Positions 9,516 to 20,146 of a stretch of 64,000 nucleotides of DNA are shown here, piece by piece (within the stretch, counting starts at the first letter, position 1; each line of letters starts with the position of its first letter). A program made the position numbers and the translations under genes. The notes below the pieces were generated by a model. That model did no database searches. It had not been told where the DNA came from and saw only the letters and a program-made list of their open reading frames with translations. Source of the DNA: Gammaproteobacteria bacterium (lineage in GTDB: Bacteria; Pseudomonadota; Gammaproteobacteria; Pseudomonadales; Halieaceae); contig JAUICG010000018.1 in NCBI GenBank assembly GCA_030427485.1, positions 54,074-118,073 on the forward strand. Reading direction: 5' to 3'.

Positions 9516-10595
9516 TTAACCGTTACGTTGCTCGAAATCCTGCATAAACGCGATCAGCGCATCCACGGCCTCCTCGCTCACGGCATTGTAGATGCTGGCG
9601 CGCATGCCACCCACAGAACGGTGTCCTTTCAGGTTGAGCAGGCCGGCCGCCTCGGACTCCTGCAGGAAGCGTTTGTCCAGTTCCGGATTCGCCAGGATAA
9701 AGGGCACGTTCATCAGCGAACGACTCGCTGTTTCCACCGGGTTGCTGTAAAAATCACTGCCGTCGATGGCCGCGTACAACTTCCCGGCCTTGCGCCGATT
9801 GACCGCCTCGATCGCGGATACCCCGCCCTGCGCCACCAGCCAGTCAAACACCAGGGCCGCCAGGTAGAGGGCGAAGGTCGGGGGCGTGTTGTACATGGAA
9901 TCGTTGTCCGCAGCGACCTGCCAGTTGAGCATCGCCGGGCACAGCGGGTGCGCGCGGCCCAACAGGTCGCGCCGCACGATCACCAGTGTCAGCCCCGCCG
10001 GCCCGATGTTTTTCTGCGCGCCGGCGTAAATGACGCCGTAATCCTCCACCCGGATGGCCCGCGACAGTATCGTTGAGGACATATCCGTCACCAGCGGCAC
10101 ATCGACCTGCGGCGTCCAGAAAAACTCCACGCCGCCAATCGTCTCGTTGGCCACGTAATGCAGGTACGCGGGGTCGGCACCGAGTTGCCAGGACGACTGC
10201 GCCGGAATCGTGGAGAAGTTGCTCTCCCTGGAACTGGCCACCACGTTGATGTCGCCGTAGCGCTGCGCTTCCTCGATCGCCTTTTTCGACCACTGCCCGG
10301 TGTTGACGTAATCCGCGCGGCCCTTGTCGCCCAGCAGGTTGAGCGGAACGGCGGAAAACTGCGTGCTGGCACCGCCCTGCAAAAACAGTACCGCGTAGTC
10401 GTCCGGGATACCCAGCAGGCTGCGCAGGGTCTGCTCCGCATGCTGCGCCACCCCCACGACCTCGTCGCTGCGATGGCTCATTTCCATCAGCGACAGGCCC
10501 TTCCCGTGCCAGTCGAGCATGTCGTCGCGGGCAATCTGGAGGACCGGTTCCGGCAGTGACGCCGGTCCGGCGCAGAAGTTATAACAGCGGGTCAT
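9516..10595 (-). CDS. serC: Phosphoserine aminotransferase
   Basis: 359 aa from the ATG at 10595 (MTRCYNFCAGPASLP), with AAGGAAA upstream; the longer frame to 10730 overlaps gyrA and is rejected. It is a PLP enzyme for serine and pyridoxal synthesis. The N-terminal NFCAGPA signature, the PLP lysine segment YAGAQKNIGPAGL (about residue 195) and C-terminal GHRSVGGMRASIYNA are present. It follows gyrA by 40 bases and leads into pheA. Confidence 0.97.
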   Translation of the reverse strand: MTRCYNFCAGPASLPEPVLQIARDDMLDWHGKGLSLMEMSHRSDEVVGVAQHAEQTLRSLLGIPDDYAVLFLQGGASTQFSAVPLNLLGDKGRADYVNTGQWSKKAIEEAQRYGDINVVASSRESNFSTIPAQSSWQLGADPAYLHYVANETIGGVEFFWTPQVDVPLVTDMSSTILSRAIRVEDYGVIYAGAQKNIGPAGLTLVIVRRDLLGRAHPLCPAMLNWQVAADNDSMYNTPPTFALYLAALVFDWLVAQGGVSAIEAVNRRKAGKLYAAIDGSDFYSNPVETASRSLMNVPFILANPELDKRFLQESEAAGLLNLKGHRSVGGMRASIYNAVSEEAVDALIAFMQDFEQRNG

Positions 10596-10635
10596 GGTGC
10601 TTGTTTCCTTAACAATGGTGGATACTACGGTCGCG

Positions 10636-13218
10636 TCAATCCGCGGCGTCTTCGTCGCCGCCGGACCCGGACGCCGTTGCGGGTAACTCGTCGGGTTCAT
10701 CGATACGCTGCACACCGACCAGGCTTTCACCCGCCTTGGTGCGTATCACGCGCACGCCCTGCGTGTTGCGGCCGAGCACGGACACCTCGTCCGCGCGGGT
10801 CCTGACGAGCGTACCCTGGTTGGAGATGAGCATCAGTTCGTCGCCTTCGAAAACCTGCACCGCGCCGACCATATCGCCGTTGCGCGCGCTCGTTGACATC
10901 GCAATCAAGCCCTTGCCGCCGCGACCCTTGGTCGGAAAATCCTCGATCAGTGTGCGCTTGCCGAAGCCGTTCTCACTCACGGTCAACACCATGCCGGCGG
11001 GCCGCGGGATAATGAGCGAAATCATTTTGTGCCCCTCAGCCAGCCGAATACCGCGTATACCCCGCGCCGTGCGGCCCATTTTTCGCACGTCGGTTTCCTT
11101 GAAGCGCACCGCCTTGCCCTCGGTGCTGAAGAGCATCACATCGCAATCGCCGTGGGTGATGGCGGTGCCGACCAGCACATCGCCTTCCTCCAGTTGCAGG
11201 GCGCGCAGGCCCACGCTGCGCTGGCGCGCAAAATCGGTAAGCGGTGTCTTCTTGACGGTGCCGTTGGCGGTCGCCATGAAGATAAAGTGGCCCTCGGTAT
11301 ACTCCTCCACCGGCAGGATGGAGGTCACCCGTTCGCCCTCCTCCAGCGGCAGCAGGTTGACCATCGGACGGCCGCGCGAATTGCGGCCCGCCAGCGGAAT
11401 CTGGTACACCTTCAGCCAGTACACCTTGCCGAGATTGGAGAAGCACAGGATCGTCGCGTGGGTGCTGGCGATCAGCAGGTGCTCGACGAAGTCCTCATCC
11501 TTCACCGCCGTCGCCGACTTGCCCATGCCGCCGCGGCGCTGGGCCTGGTAGTCGCTCAGGGGCTGCGTCTTGGCGTAACCGCCATGGGAAATGGTGACCA
11601 CCCGATCCTCTTCGGTGATCAGGTCTTCCACGGTCAAATCGTGCTGCGACGCGGTAATCGTGGTGCGCCGCTCATCGCCGAACTCCGTCACGATCTCTTC
11701 CAGTTCCTCGCGAATGACCAGCTTGAGGCGCTCCGGGTCAGCGAGAATATCGAGAAAATCGGCAATTTCGGCCAGCTTTTCTTGGTACTCGTTCAGCAGC
11801 TTTTCGTGCTCCAGGCCGGTCAGGCGGTGCAGGCGCAGCTCGAGAATCGCCTGGGCCTGCGCCGGTGACAGCAGGTACCTGCCGTCGTGCAGGCCGTATT
11901 GCGGCTCCAGGTCGTCCGGCCTGCAGGCGTCGCTGCCGGCCCGCTCCAGCATCCCGCTGACATCGCCCGGCTGCCACGCCTGCGCGAGCAGTTTTTCCTT
12001 CGCCTCGGCGGAACTGGGTGACGCCTTGATCAGCTCGATGATCGGGTCGATATTGCTGAGGGCAATGGCCAGGCCCTCCAGGATATGCCCGCGCTCGCGG
12101 GCCTTGCGCAACAGGTACACAGTGCGCCGGGTGACAACCTCGCGGCGATGCCGGATAAAGGCTTCCAGTATTTCCTTCAGGTTCAACAGCTTGGGTTCGC
12201 CGTCTACCAGCGCGACCATGTTGATCCCGAAAACGGACTGCATCGCTGTCTGGGCGTACAGGTTGTTCAGCACCACGTCGCCGATTTCGCCACGGCGCAG
12301 TTCGATGACGATGCGCATACCGTCCTTGTCCGACTCATCGCGCAGTTCGGTAATGCCTTCGATCTGTTTCTCCTTGACCAGGTCCGCGATCTTCTCGATC
12401 AGGCGCGCCTTGTTCAACTGGTAGGGCAGCTCGTGGATCAGGATGGTGTCCCTGCCGCGCTTTTCGTCGTGCACGACTTCGGCCCTGGCGCGCACGTAGA
12501 TCCGGCCGCGCCCGCTGCGGTAGGCCTGGATGATGCCGGCGCGGCCGTTGATGATGCCGGCGGTCGGAAAATCGGGGCCCGGTATATGCTCCATCAGCTC
12601 GTCCACGCTGAGCTCCGGGTCGCGAATCAGCGCCAGGCAGCCGCTGACCACCTCAGTGAGGTTGTGCGGCGGGATATTGGTGGCCATGCCCACCGCGATG
12701 CCGGAAGAGCCGTTGATCAGCAGGTTGGGCACCCGCGTCGGCATTACCGCGGGAATGCGCTCCGTGCCATCGTAGTTGTCGACGAAATCGACGGTTTCCT
12801 TGTCGAGATCCGCCATGATGGAGTGGGCGATCTTGCGCATGCGGATTTCGGTGTAACGCATCGCGGCCGCCGAATCGCCGTCCACGGAACCGAAATTACC
12901 CTGCCCGTCCACCAGCATATAGCGCAGGGAGAACGGCTGCGCCATCCGCACAATGGTGTCGTACACCGCCGAGTCGCCGTGCGGGTGGTACTTACCGATA
13001 ACGTCGCCCACGACGCGCGCGGATTTCTTGTAGCCCTTGTTCCAGTCATTGCCCAGCTCGTTCATCGCGAACAGGACGCGCCGGTGCACGGGTTTCAGGC
13101 CGTCGCGCACATCGGGCAAGGCCCGCCCCACGATCACGCTCATCGCGTAATCCAGGTAGGACTGCTTCATCTCGTCTTCAATATTGACGGGAAGGATTTC
13201 TTTGGCTAACTCACCCAT
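10636..13218 (-). CDS. gyrA: DNA gyrase subunit A
   Basis: 860 aa. The quinolone-resistance region reads [20 protein letters not shown], with Ser and Asp at the positions of Escherichia coli Ser83 and Asp87, so it is the susceptible form. The catalytic Tyr lies in AAAMRYTE. The C-terminal beta-pinwheel carries a GyrA box, QRRGGMGK. The tail is acidic (SGGDEDAAD). It is transcribed away from mtaD. A perfect TATAAT lies at 13347-13352 on this strand, about 130 bases upstream. Confidence 0.98.
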   Translation of the reverse strand: MGELAKEILPVNIEDEMKQSYLDYAMSVIVGRALPDVRDGLKPVHRRVLFAMNELGNDWNKGYKKSARVVGDVIGKYHPHGDSAVYDTIVRMAQPFSLRYMLVDGQGNFGSVDGDSAAAMRYTEIRMRKIAHSIMADLDKETVDFVDNYDGTERIPAVMPTRVPNLLINGSSGIAVGMATNIPPHNLTEVVSGCLALIRDPELSVDELMEHIPGPDFPTAGIINGRAGIIQAYRSGRGRIYVRARAEVVHDEKRGRDTILIHELPYQLNKARLIEKIADLVKEKQIEGITELRDESDKDGMRIVIELRRGEIGDVVLNNLYAQTAMQSVFGINMVALVDGEPKLLNLKEILEAFIRHRREVVTRRTVYLLRKARERGHILEGLAIALSNIDPIIELIKASPSSAEAKEKLLAQAWQPGDVSGMLERAGSDACRPDDLEPQYGLHDGRYLLSPAQAQAILELRLHRLTGLEHEKLLNEYQEKLAEIADFLDILADPERLKLVIREELEEIVTEFGDERRTTITASQHDLTVEDLITEEDRVVTISHGGYAKTQPLSDYQAQRRGGMGKSATAVKDEDFVEHLLIASTHATILCFSNLGKVYWLKVYQIPLAGRNSRGRPMVNLLPLEEGERVTSILPVEEYTEGHFIFMATANGTVKKTPLTDFARQRSVGLRALQLEEGDVLVGTAITHGDCDVMLFSTEGKAVRFKETDVRKMGRTARGIRGIRLAEGHKMISLIIPRPAGMVLTVSENGFGKRTLIEDFPTKGRGGKGLIAMSTSARNGDMVGAVQVFEGDELMLISNQGTLVRTRADEVSVLGRNTQGVRVIRTKAGESLVGVQRIDEPDELPATASGSGGDEDAAD

Positions 13219-13535
13219 TTACTGGAACTTCCTTGACTGGCTGCGAACGCATCTTGGGGACGACGTTTGTTTCTTATTGCAGGGACGTTTTACAGCGACA
13301 GGCAGCGTCGCAATGCAGGCTGCCGGGCCCCGAAATCAAACCGCCGATTATACGGGATTTTGCGCTCCTGCCGCCACGTTTTTACAGAAAATCGACGCCA
13401 TTGGGGGAGCCGCACCCGTTTTGTGGTTATACTGCCGCGCCGGCTGCCCGATTCCCCGCGACCGGCGGGGCTTCAGGCCCGACACGGCCCCCCGGAGGCC
13501 CGAGGATACACAGGGAAACTGCATAAGGACGCAAG
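13219..13535. other. gyrA/mtaD divergent intergenic region
   Basis: 317 bases without a gene. The gyrA side holds a perfect -10 box (TATAAT on the minus strand, 13347-13352) with no clear -35. The mtaD side has TATACT at 13428-13433, also with a poor -35, and an AAGGA ribosome-binding site just before the mtaD ATG. In Pseudomonas mtnA occupies this position; no remnant of it is visible. Confidence 0.5.
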
Positions 13536-14864
13536 ATGGCACCACCGACCACTGTCGACACACTGATTCACCCCGACTGGATCGTACCGGTAGTCCCGCA
13601 CGGCGTGGTGCTGGACAGGCACAGCATCGCACTGACCGGCGACACGATTACCGCCCTGTTACCCAGGGACGAAGCCGCGGCCATCGAGGCGAGAGAGGTC
13701 ATCGAGCTGCCCGGACACGCGCTGCTGCCGGGGCTGGTCAATTGCCACGGTCACGCGGCGATGGCCCTGCTGCGCGGCTACGCGGACGACCAACCGCTGA
13801 TGCCGTGGCTGGAGCAACACATCTGGCCGGCCGAGGCAGCCCATGTCAGCGAGGCATTCGTCGCCGACGGCACGGAGCTGGCTATCGCCGAGATGATTCG
13901 GTCCGGCACCACGACCTTCAGTGATATGTATTTCTTCCCCAACGCCTGCGCGGCCACCGCCCAGCGGCTCGGCATGCGCTGCCAGATCACGTTCCCGATC
14001 TTTGATTTTCCGACAGCCTGGGGCAAGGACGCGGACGATTACATCAGCAAGGGGCTGGCGCTGCGCGACGACTTCAAGCACAGCGCCCTCGTCACCGTGG
14101 TGTTCGGCCCGCACGCGCCCTATACCGTGTGTGAAGCCAACCTGGCCAAGGTCGCGACGCTGGCGGCCGAGCTGGACACCCCGGTGCACATTCACCTGCA
14201 TGAAACCGCCGGCGAGGTGCTGCTGGCCGTCGAGCAGACCGGGGAGCGTCCGCTGGACACCCTGAACCGGCTCGGATTGCTCGGCCCCCGCACCCAGTGC
14301 GTGCATATGACGGACCTGGGCGACCAGGATATCGCGCTGCTGGCGGAAACCGGCGCCCATGTGGTGCACTGCCCGCAATCCAATATGAAACTGGCCTCCG
14401 GCACCTGCCGCGTGGGGGCCCTGCTGGCGCGGGGTGTGAACGTGGCGCTGGGCACTGACAGCGCCGCCAGCAATAATGACCTCAACCTGTTCGGCGAAAT
14501 GCAGAGCGCTGCGCTACTGGCCAAACTGCACGCACAGGACGCCAGCGCGCTTCCCGCGGCCGATGCGCTGGCGATGGCCACCATCAACGGCGCCAGGGCG
14601 ATGGGACTGGAAGACCGTATCGGCAGCCTGGAGGCCGGCAAGCAGGCCGACCTGATCGCGGTGGACCTGAGCGGCCCGGAGACGCAACCGCTGTACCACC
14701 CGCTGTCCCAGCTGGTGTACGCCTGCAACGGCAGCCAGGTCAGCCACAGCTGGATAGCGGGCGAACGGGTGATGGCGGAGCGGACACTGACGCGCATCGA
14801 CCAGGGCGCGCTCACGCGGCGCATTGACCGGTGGCAGCAACGAATCGCGGACAAAGCACGATGA
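13536..14864 (+). CDS. mtaD: 5-methylthioadenosine/S-adenosylhomocysteine deaminase (TRZ/ATZ family)
   Basis: 442 aa amidohydrolase. Metal ligands are seen in [13 protein letters not shown] (about residue 69), [21 protein letters not shown] and [13 protein letters not shown]. The Pseudomonas aeruginosa homologue next to ubiG (PA3170) deaminates methylthioadenosine, so this is the most likely reaction; deamination of S-adenosylhomocysteine is also possible. It shares an ATGA overlap with ubiG and begins a four-gene plus-strand operon. Confidence 0.9.
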   Translation: MAPPTTVDTLIHPDWIVPVVPHGVVLDRHSIALTGDTITALLPRDEAAAIEAREVIELPGHALLPGLVNCHGHAAMALLRGYADDQPLMPWLEQHIWPAEAAHVSEAFVADGTELAIAEMIRSGTTTFSDMYFFPNACAATAQRLGMRCQITFPIFDFPTAWGKDADDYISKGLALRDDFKHSALVTVVFGPHAPYTVCEANLAKVATLAAELDTPVHIHLHETAGEVLLAVEQTGERPLDTLNRLGLLGPRTQCVHMTDLGDQDIALLAETGAHVVHCPQSNMKLASGTCRVGALLARGVNVALGTDSAASNNDLNLFGEMQSAALLAKLHAQDASALPAADALAMATINGARAMGLEDRIGSLEAGKQADLIAVDLSGPETQPLYHPLSQLVYACNGSQVSHSWIAGERVMAERTLTRIDQGALTRRIDRWQQRIADKAR

Positions 14865-15571
14865 ACGAGAACCTGAATGTCGATCCGCAGGAGATCGCCA
14901 AATTCGAAGCGCTGGCCTCGCGCTGGTGGGACCGCAGCAGCGAATTCAAACCGCTGCACGACATCAATCCCCTGCGCGCCAACTACATCGACGAGCACTC
15001 GCCGGTCGCCGGCAAACGGCTGGTGGATGTCGGCTGTGGCGGCGGCATACTGGCCGAGGCGATGGCGCAGCGCGGCGCCCTCGTCACCGGTATCGATATG
15101 GGTGAGGCGCCGCTGGCGGTCGCGCGATTACACCAGATGGAATCGGGCGTTGATGTGGACTACCGGCAGTCCACCGCGGAACAACTGGCGGCGCAGGAAG
15201 GCGCCGCGTTTGACATCGTCTGCTGCCTGGAGATGCTCGAACACGTGCCGGACCCGGGCGCTGTCATCGCCGCCTGCGCGGCGCTGGTGAAACCCGGCGG
15301 CGCCGTGTACTTTTCCACCATCAATCGCAACCCCAAGGCCTTCGCCTTCGCCATCGTCGGCGCCGAACATATTCTGCAGCTGCTGCCGGCGGGCACCCAC
15401 GAGTACGCCAAGTTCATCAAGCCCTCGGAAATGGCGGCCTGGATGCGCGACGCCGGGCTGGCACTGCAGCACATGACCGGGCTGACCTACAACCCGCTCA
15501 GCAGGCGCTACCGCCTGAACGAGTCCGATGTCAGCGTGAACTACATGGTGCACGCGGTGAAACCGTCCTGA
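14861..15571 (+). CDS. ubiG: Ubiquinone biosynthesis O-methyltransferase
   Basis: 236 aa from the ATG at 14861, which overlaps the mtaD stop; an in-frame codon at 14831 would overlap mtaD and is unlikely. The N-terminus [19 protein letters not shown] is the UbiG signature. The SAM-binding motif is [14 protein letters not shown]. It performs both O-methylations of ubiquinone synthesis, which indicates respiratory metabolism. Confidence 0.97.
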   Translation: MNENLNVDPQEIAKFEALASRWWDRSSEFKPLHDINPLRANYIDEHSPVAGKRLVDVGCGGGILAEAMAQRGALVTGIDMGEAPLAVARLHQMESGVDVDYRQSTAEQLAAQEGAAFDIVCCLEMLEHVPDPGAVIAACAALVKPGGAVYFSTINRNPKAFAFAIVGAEHILQLLPAGTHEYAKFIKPSEMAAWMRDAGLALQHMTGLTYNPLSRRYRLNESDVSVNYMVHAVKPS

Positions 15572-16275
15572 TGACCACGCCGCGAGCCGCCTTCCCGAAA
15601 ACACTGCGCGCCGTCCTGTTCGACCTGGACGGCACACTGGTCGATACCGCCGACGAGTTCGTGCCGGTGGTGCAGGCGCTGCGCGCCGAGCACGGGCGAG
15701 CGCCGATGGACCCGGCACGCATCCGCGCCTCGGTGTCGAACGGCGCGCGGGCGCTGGTCAGCCTCGGCCTGGACATGCCCGAAGACGCCCCGGCGTTCGA
15801 GCGCAATCGCCTGCGCCTGCTGGAACTGTACAGCGAAGTGCTGGGCAGCCTCGCCGCGCCCTATCCCGGTATCGTAGCGCTGCTGGAGCGCCTGCAGGAG
15901 CGGGGCATCAGCTGGGGCGTTTCCACCAACAAACCCCGCGCCTACACCGCGCCACTGATGGACAAGCTGGCTATCCAGCCGCCGCCCGGCAGCATTGTCT
16001 GTCCGGACGATATCACTAACCGCAAGCCGCACCCCGAATCACTGTACCGCAACTGCCGCGACCTCGGCTGCGCGCCGCACGAGGCGATCTACGTGGGCGA
16101 CCACCTGCGCGACATCGAGGCGGGGCGCAGCGCGGGCATGTACACCATCGCCGCCGGCTACGGCTATATCGAGCCCGGCGATGAACCGCGGCGCTGGGGC
16201 GCCAGCGCCGTGGCACGCCACAGTACCGACCTGCTCGACCTGATTCTGGGCAGCCGACAACAGGACATCGCATGA
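15571..16275 (+). CDS. mupP: HAD phosphatase, MupP (N-acetylmuramic acid 6-phosphate phosphatase)
   Basis: 234 aa. HAD motif I is FDLDGTLVDT, motif II is GVSTNKPR and motifs III/IV are NRKPHPES and YVGDHLRDIEAG. Homologues are often named Gph. The order ubiG-mupP-yciK is that of Pseudomonas, where MupP acts in cell-wall recycling. Phosphoglycolate phosphatase is the alternative. The start codon overlaps the ubiG stop by one base (TGATG). Confidence 0.87.
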   Translation: MTTPRAAFPKTLRAVLFDLDGTLVDTADEFVPVVQALRAEHGRAPMDPARIRASVSNGARALVSLGLDMPEDAPAFERNRLRLLELYSEVLGSLAAPYPGIVALLERLQERGISWGVSTNKPRAYTAPLMDKLAIQPPPGSIVCPDDITNRKPHPESLYRNCRDLGCAPHEAIYVGDHLRDIEAGRSAGMYTIAAGYGYIEPGDEPRRWGASAVARHSTDLLDLILGSRQQDIA

Positions 16276-17030
16276 CAGCCTTCCTCATTCCCGACAACTA
16301 CCAGCCGCGCGCCGACCTGCTCGCCGGCAAATCCATACTGGTGACCGGCGCCGGTGACGGCATCGGCCGCGCCGCCGCGCTGAGCTACGCCCGCCACGGC
16401 GCGACCGTGCTGCTGCTGGGTCGCACCGAAAGCAAACTCGAGGCGGTGTACGACGAGATCGAGGCCGGCGGCGGCGCCAGGCCGGGCATCGTCGAGATGG
16501 ACCTCGCCACCGCCGCCGAAGAGAACTACGCCACACTGGCCGACAACCTCGCCGGCGAACTGCCCTGCCTGGACGGCATCCTGCACAATGCCGCGCTGCT
16601 CGGCGAGCGCCGCCCGATCGCGGATGCCAGCTACGGGCAGTGGTGCGAGGTGATGCAGGTCAACGTGAACGCGCAGTTCCTGTTGACCCGTCACCTGCTG
16701 CCGCTGCTGCAGCAGGCGCCGGGCGCATCCATCATCCTCACCTCCTCCGGCGTGGGCCGCACCGGCAAGGCCTACTGGGGCGCGTACGCAGTGTCCAAGT
16801 TCGCCACCGAGGGCTTCATGCAGGTGCTGGCTGACGAACTGGAGAACACCTCGACTATCCGCGTGAACAGCCTCAACCCGCGCGGCACCAACACCGCGAT
16901 GCGGCGCGCGGCCTACCCGGCCGAAACGCCCACCGACAACCCCTCGCCCGGGGACATCATGGGCGCGTACCTGTACCTGATGGGGGATGACAGCGCCGGG
17001 GTCAGCGGCAGGGCGTTTGACGCGCGCTGA
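16272..17030 (+). CDS. yciK: YciK-family short-chain dehydrogenase
   Basis: 252 aa SDR with GAGDGIGRA (coenzyme motif), LHNAAL and catalytic YAVSK (about residue 170). Its start overlaps the mupP stop by four bases. YciK is conserved at this locus but its substrate is not established. It is the last housekeeping gene before the accessory island; the next gene is convergent. Confidence 0.92.
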   Translation: MTAFLIPDNYQPRADLLAGKSILVTGAGDGIGRAAALSYARHGATVLLLGRTESKLEAVYDEIEAGGGARPGIVEMDLATAAEENYATLADNLAGELPCLDGILHNAALLGERRPIADASYGQWCEVMQVNVNAQFLLTRHLLPLLQQAPGASIILTSSGVGRTGKAYWGAYAVSKFATEGFMQVLADELENTSTIRVNSLNPRGTNTAMRRAAYPAETPTDNPSPGDIMGAYLYLMGDDSAGVSGRAFDAR

Positions 17031-17075
17031 CTCAAAAGCGCTATCCAGTGGGCGCCAGCGCAGGCTGACGCGACA

Positions 17076-19013
17076 CTAGCGCAAAACACCCGCCTGCCTG
17101 CCGCTCTCGCCGATTTCGAGCATGCGCTTGTCGCCCTCGGGACAGCTCCAGTTGGCGGCGTCATCGACCTCACCCTTGCCGCTGTAGCGCGCCATCTGCG
17201 GGAACTGGCACAGCGGCATGGTACGGCCGGTCGGCCTGGAGAATTCGACGCCGAACGGAGTCGCTTCGTACTGCGTCGCAATCAGCGCGTTGGGCGCCTT
17301 GCCCTCCTCGACCCACTGCTCCATCGCGGCAGTTGCATCGAAACTGCCCGGCGCGACGATCAGGCCGCCGCTGCAGTGCGCGGTTCCGGGCAGGCCGAAC
17401 AGTCGGACGTTCCGTTGCAGCTTCTGGTAGCCGCCGTACATCGCGGCCAGTTCCTTGTAATAGTTGATCGCCATATACGGCGTCAGCAACTGGTCGCTCA
17501 GATTGCTCCAGATCATCAGCTTGTGATCGAGCTCGATCAGTTCGTCCAGTTCATCGGGTATCGCGCCAATACCCATCTGCAGCTGTCGCTCCGAGAAATC
17601 CACCTCCTCGCGCGGCACGACCACCCGGAACCCGGTCACCGGGCCTGTGCCGCCCTCGGTGAAGGACAGTATCTCACGCGTGTAGAACGACGGGTCGTTG
17701 CGGTGGGCCAGCACCTTGATGGCGGCGTTGCCGAGCGTCCCCATGCTGCCTCCGCCGGTCGCCGGGTTGCCGCTGTCAGGCCAGGGATCTTTCGCATCGG
17801 GATTCTCGGGCGGGCTCGCATTGCGGAACGACGCCTGCAGGTTGCTCACCGAATACCCCGGCTGGATTACCTGGCCGGTTTCATCGGTGATAGCCGTCAG
17901 CACAGCGCTTAGCGTCTGGATCTGCTCGGTGGTGAAGCAGTCGCTGCCGGGTTTCCCCTCTGCGCAGCGCGGCAGGTCCTTCTCGGGGCGGAAGTCGCAG
18001 GCCATCGGGTTCTGGATCACGCCGTCTTTCACGCCGTCCACCGCGTCGCACTGCGCCACCACGATCGGGTCGATCAACGCGAACAGTTCAGGCGGCACAT
18101 CCGCGCCCGGCGAACGCATGCCGGCCAGGCTCAATCCGGTGCCCTGGTAGGCGGTGGCCGCCATGTCGGCGTAGGGCGAACCGGAGATGATCCCGTCGAA
18201 CGCCTCCGGGAACCGCAGCGCGGCCACGAGCGCATCCCGCCCGCCGCCCGAGCAGCCGGAGAAGTACGAATAGGCTATCTCGGGTTTCTGCTTTGTGGCC
18301 TGTGCATAAAACGCTTCGGTGAATTCCTTGCCAGCCACGCTCAGCACCTTGTGCGCGCGGTAGAGGAAATCATCGATCGCGTCCTGGTTGACCTTGCCGG
18401 TGTCGTCGATTGCCCACTGCCCCGAGGAGAAGCCGACATGCCCTTCATCGGTGGCGAAGGAGGCATAGCCCCTGGCGAGGATATCGCCGGGCTCGCCCTG
18501 GGTTGAAACGGTGATAAACGGCGTCGCCGGATTACTCACGGCGAAATTGCCACAGTGGCCGGCACAACCGATCTGGAAGTACTTGCTGTTCCAGTTCGCC
18601 GGTAAGGTCGCCAAAAAGCCCGCGGTTTTTCCCGACTCGGGGTTGGTCACAAAGCTGCCCGTCAGCTGGCAATAGGCGGGAATGTCGCCAGCGGCCGGCG
18701 TGAACCTGGCACCCCCCGCGAGGATGGGTCCGGGCATGTGATTCGGGGGCAGGGATTCCACCGTGACTTTCGTCGAGACCTTCGCGGCGACCGCTTGCAG
18801 AGCCTCGGTGGTGCACAGCGCCTCCAGTTCGCCGGCCGGTATGGCTGCAGACGCCTCCGCAACAGCTGCGGGCGTGGACGCTTCGGAAGTTTCCGCAACT
18901 GTACCGGCAGACGTGCAGCCCACTGCCAGCGCTGCCAGCAGCGCGACAGGGAATGCGCCGTGTTTTTTACCTGCATGCCTGCGGGGGTACCACTCTCTCG
19001 TTATCCTGGACAT
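17076..19013 (-). CDS. Tannase/feruloyl esterase-family hydrolase, lipoprotein (tannase 1)
   Basis: 645 aa. A long basic N-terminus and hydrophobic stretch end in ALAVGC, a plausible lipobox at Cys33, so it is probably outer-membrane or periplasmic. The family's CS-D-HC triad is intact: GCSGGG (Cys254, Ser255), Asp507 in NLSDQ, and His546-Cys547 in AHCSGG. The family hydrolyses esters of gallic, ferulic and related acids as well as other carboxylic esters, so the true substrate is open. It is divergent from a TetR gene across a shared palindromic operator. Ribosome-binding site GAGG precedes the ATG. Confidence 0.87.
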   Translation of the reverse strand: MSRITREWYPRRHAGKKHGAFPVALLAALAVGCTSAGTVAETSEASTPAAVAEASAAIPAGELEALCTTEALQAVAAKVSTKVTVESLPPNHMPGPILAGGARFTPAAGDIPAYCQLTGSFVTNPESGKTAGFLATLPANWNSKYFQIGCAGHCGNFAVSNPATPFITVSTQGEPGDILARGYASFATDEGHVGFSSGQWAIDDTGKVNQDAIDDFLYRAHKVLSVAGKEFTEAFYAQATKQKPEIAYSYFSGCSGGGRDALVAALRFPEAFDGIISGSPYADMAATAYQGTGLSLAGMRSPGADVPPELFALIDPIVVAQCDAVDGVKDGVIQNPMACDFRPEKDLPRCAEGKPGSDCFTTEQIQTLSAVLTAITDETGQVIQPGYSVSNLQASFRNASPPENPDAKDPWPDSGNPATGGGSMGTLGNAAIKVLAHRNDPSFYTREILSFTEGGTGPVTGFRVVVPREEVDFSERQLQMGIGAIPDELDELIELDHKLMIWSNLSDQLLTPYMAINYYKELAAMYGGYQKLQRNVRLFGLPGTAHCSGGLIVAPGSFDATAAMEQWVEEGKAPNALIATQYEATPFGVEFSRPTGRTMPLCQFPQMARYSGKGEVDDAANWSCPEGDKRMLEIGESGRQAGVLR

Positions 19014-19138
19014 GGCCTGATCCTCGTATTGTCAGTATTGCTGGTGACTTGGCTACCGGAAAGCGCATCCGGTGGCTTTACAGCTACCGTTGACGCATTT
19101 CCCCGCGGGGTACTGCCTATCGTTCCACCGCCCGCCAA

Positions 19139-19167
19139 TTAATGCTACAGTTGTGTAGCTTTATACT
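19139..19167 (+). promoter_or_regulatory. Promoter and palindromic operator of the tannase 1/TetR divergon
   Basis: GCTACAGTTGTGTAGC (19144-19159) has perfect 6-bp arms around four bases. It sits between TTAATG (19139-19144) and TATACT (19162-19167), spaced 17 bp, which would drive the TetR gene. Location and symmetry fit autoregulation by that TetR protein. Its core (ACA-N4-TGTA) resembles the 16-bp sites found further right, but the outer bases differ. Confidence 0.6.
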
Positions 19168-19246
19168 TTCGCCCCCGGCGGTTTGTGTGTCAAGCACCAG
19201 GGTGTTAAAAGTTGCCAACCAGCCGGCACTATCGATCGGGTTCACC

Positions 19247-19918
19247 ATGGCAGATCGCAAAACATCGTCCTCCGCGGGCGCGCGCAAGACATTCAAGCCC
19301 CGGCGCGGCCGGCCCACCGCGGCGCAGGCGTCCGCGATTACCGGCGCGATCCTGAACGCCGCCAGGGAACTGTTTCTCAGGCACGGCTTTGAGGCGGCCT
19401 CGATGGACGCCATCGCCCGGCAGGCGGGGGTGCCACGCAGCACGCTCTACAAGCGCTTTGCGGACAAAGCGACGCTGCTGGAGGCCGTGGTACAGGAGCG
19501 CATCGCCCGCTGGGCCACACTGGGCACACACATCAAGCCTCCCGGGCGACCGGCCGAACTGGATCAACGGCTTGAGAACCAGCTGAAATCCGTACTGGCG
19601 TGGTTCGCCGATGACGAGGTTCGCGCCTTCACCCGCCTGGCGCTGGGGACGGGCGAAGGCGCGAGGCTGGTCTCGCAGGTACTACGGGATGTCGGCTACG
19701 CAGCGGTGGTCAGCAACATCGAAGCCGATATCCGGGCCTGGTCGCAGGAGGCCGGGGAAGCGGTAAAAGACCCCCACAGTGTAGCGGTAGTGCTGATGTC
19801 CATGCTCACCGGGTGGATCGCGGCGCGGCCGCCGGACGAGCCTATTCCACGCAAAGAAGCCAACACGTTTGTGGATCGCGCTGTGGAGCTGCTGGTATCG
19901 GGTAGGCAAGGGTGGTAA
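19247..19918 (+). CDS. TetR/AcrR family regulator
   Basis: 223 aa from the ATG at 19247 (MADRKTSSSAG); the frame is open from 19142, but that part overlaps the promoter. The DNA-binding domain follows a basic RKTFKPRRGRP stretch and has the helix-turn-helix MDAIARQAGVPRSTLYKRF. The ligand domain is unlike those of the two other TetR proteins in the window. It lies divergent from tannase 1 and probably controls it and itself. Confidence 0.88.
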   Translation: MADRKTSSSAGARKTFKPRRGRPTAAQASAITGAILNAARELFLRHGFEAASMDAIARQAGVPRSTLYKRFADKATLLEAVVQERIARWATLGTHIKPPGRPAELDQRLENQLKSVLAWFADDEVRAFTRLALGTGEGARLVSQVLRDVGYAAVVSNIEADIRAWSQEAGEAVKDPHSVAVVLMSMLTGWIAARPPDEPIPRKEANTFVDRAVELLVSGRQGW

Positions 19919-20078
19919 TTCAACCGGCCTGCATCGTTCACTGAATTCTCCGGCGAAGGCGCTACGAAACAGCCAGCAAAGCACATCGGCAGCCGGTGAT
20001 ACTGCAGACGTGGTCGATGCCATGTCGAGAAATTTCGCCTTCTGACCCTGCTGCATGATCCGTAGCGGACATGCAGTC

Positions 20079-20107
20079 TCGACACATACTGAACACGCGT
20101 GTACAAT
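20079..20107 (+). promoter_or_regulatory. Promoter with 16-bp operator, PQQ dehydrogenase gene
   Basis: TCGACA (20079-20084), 17 bp, TACAAT (20102-20107) form a good sigma-70 promoter. The operator TGAACACGCGTGTACA (20090-20105) covers the spacer and most of the -10. Its centre ACACGCGTGT is a perfect palindrome. The shape and half-site match the sites at 24219, 28990, 38640, 45571 and 50735. Confidence 0.65.
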
Positions 20108-20146
20108 TACAAGAAATCACCCCACGCAACCGAATGGCGAAGGCAA

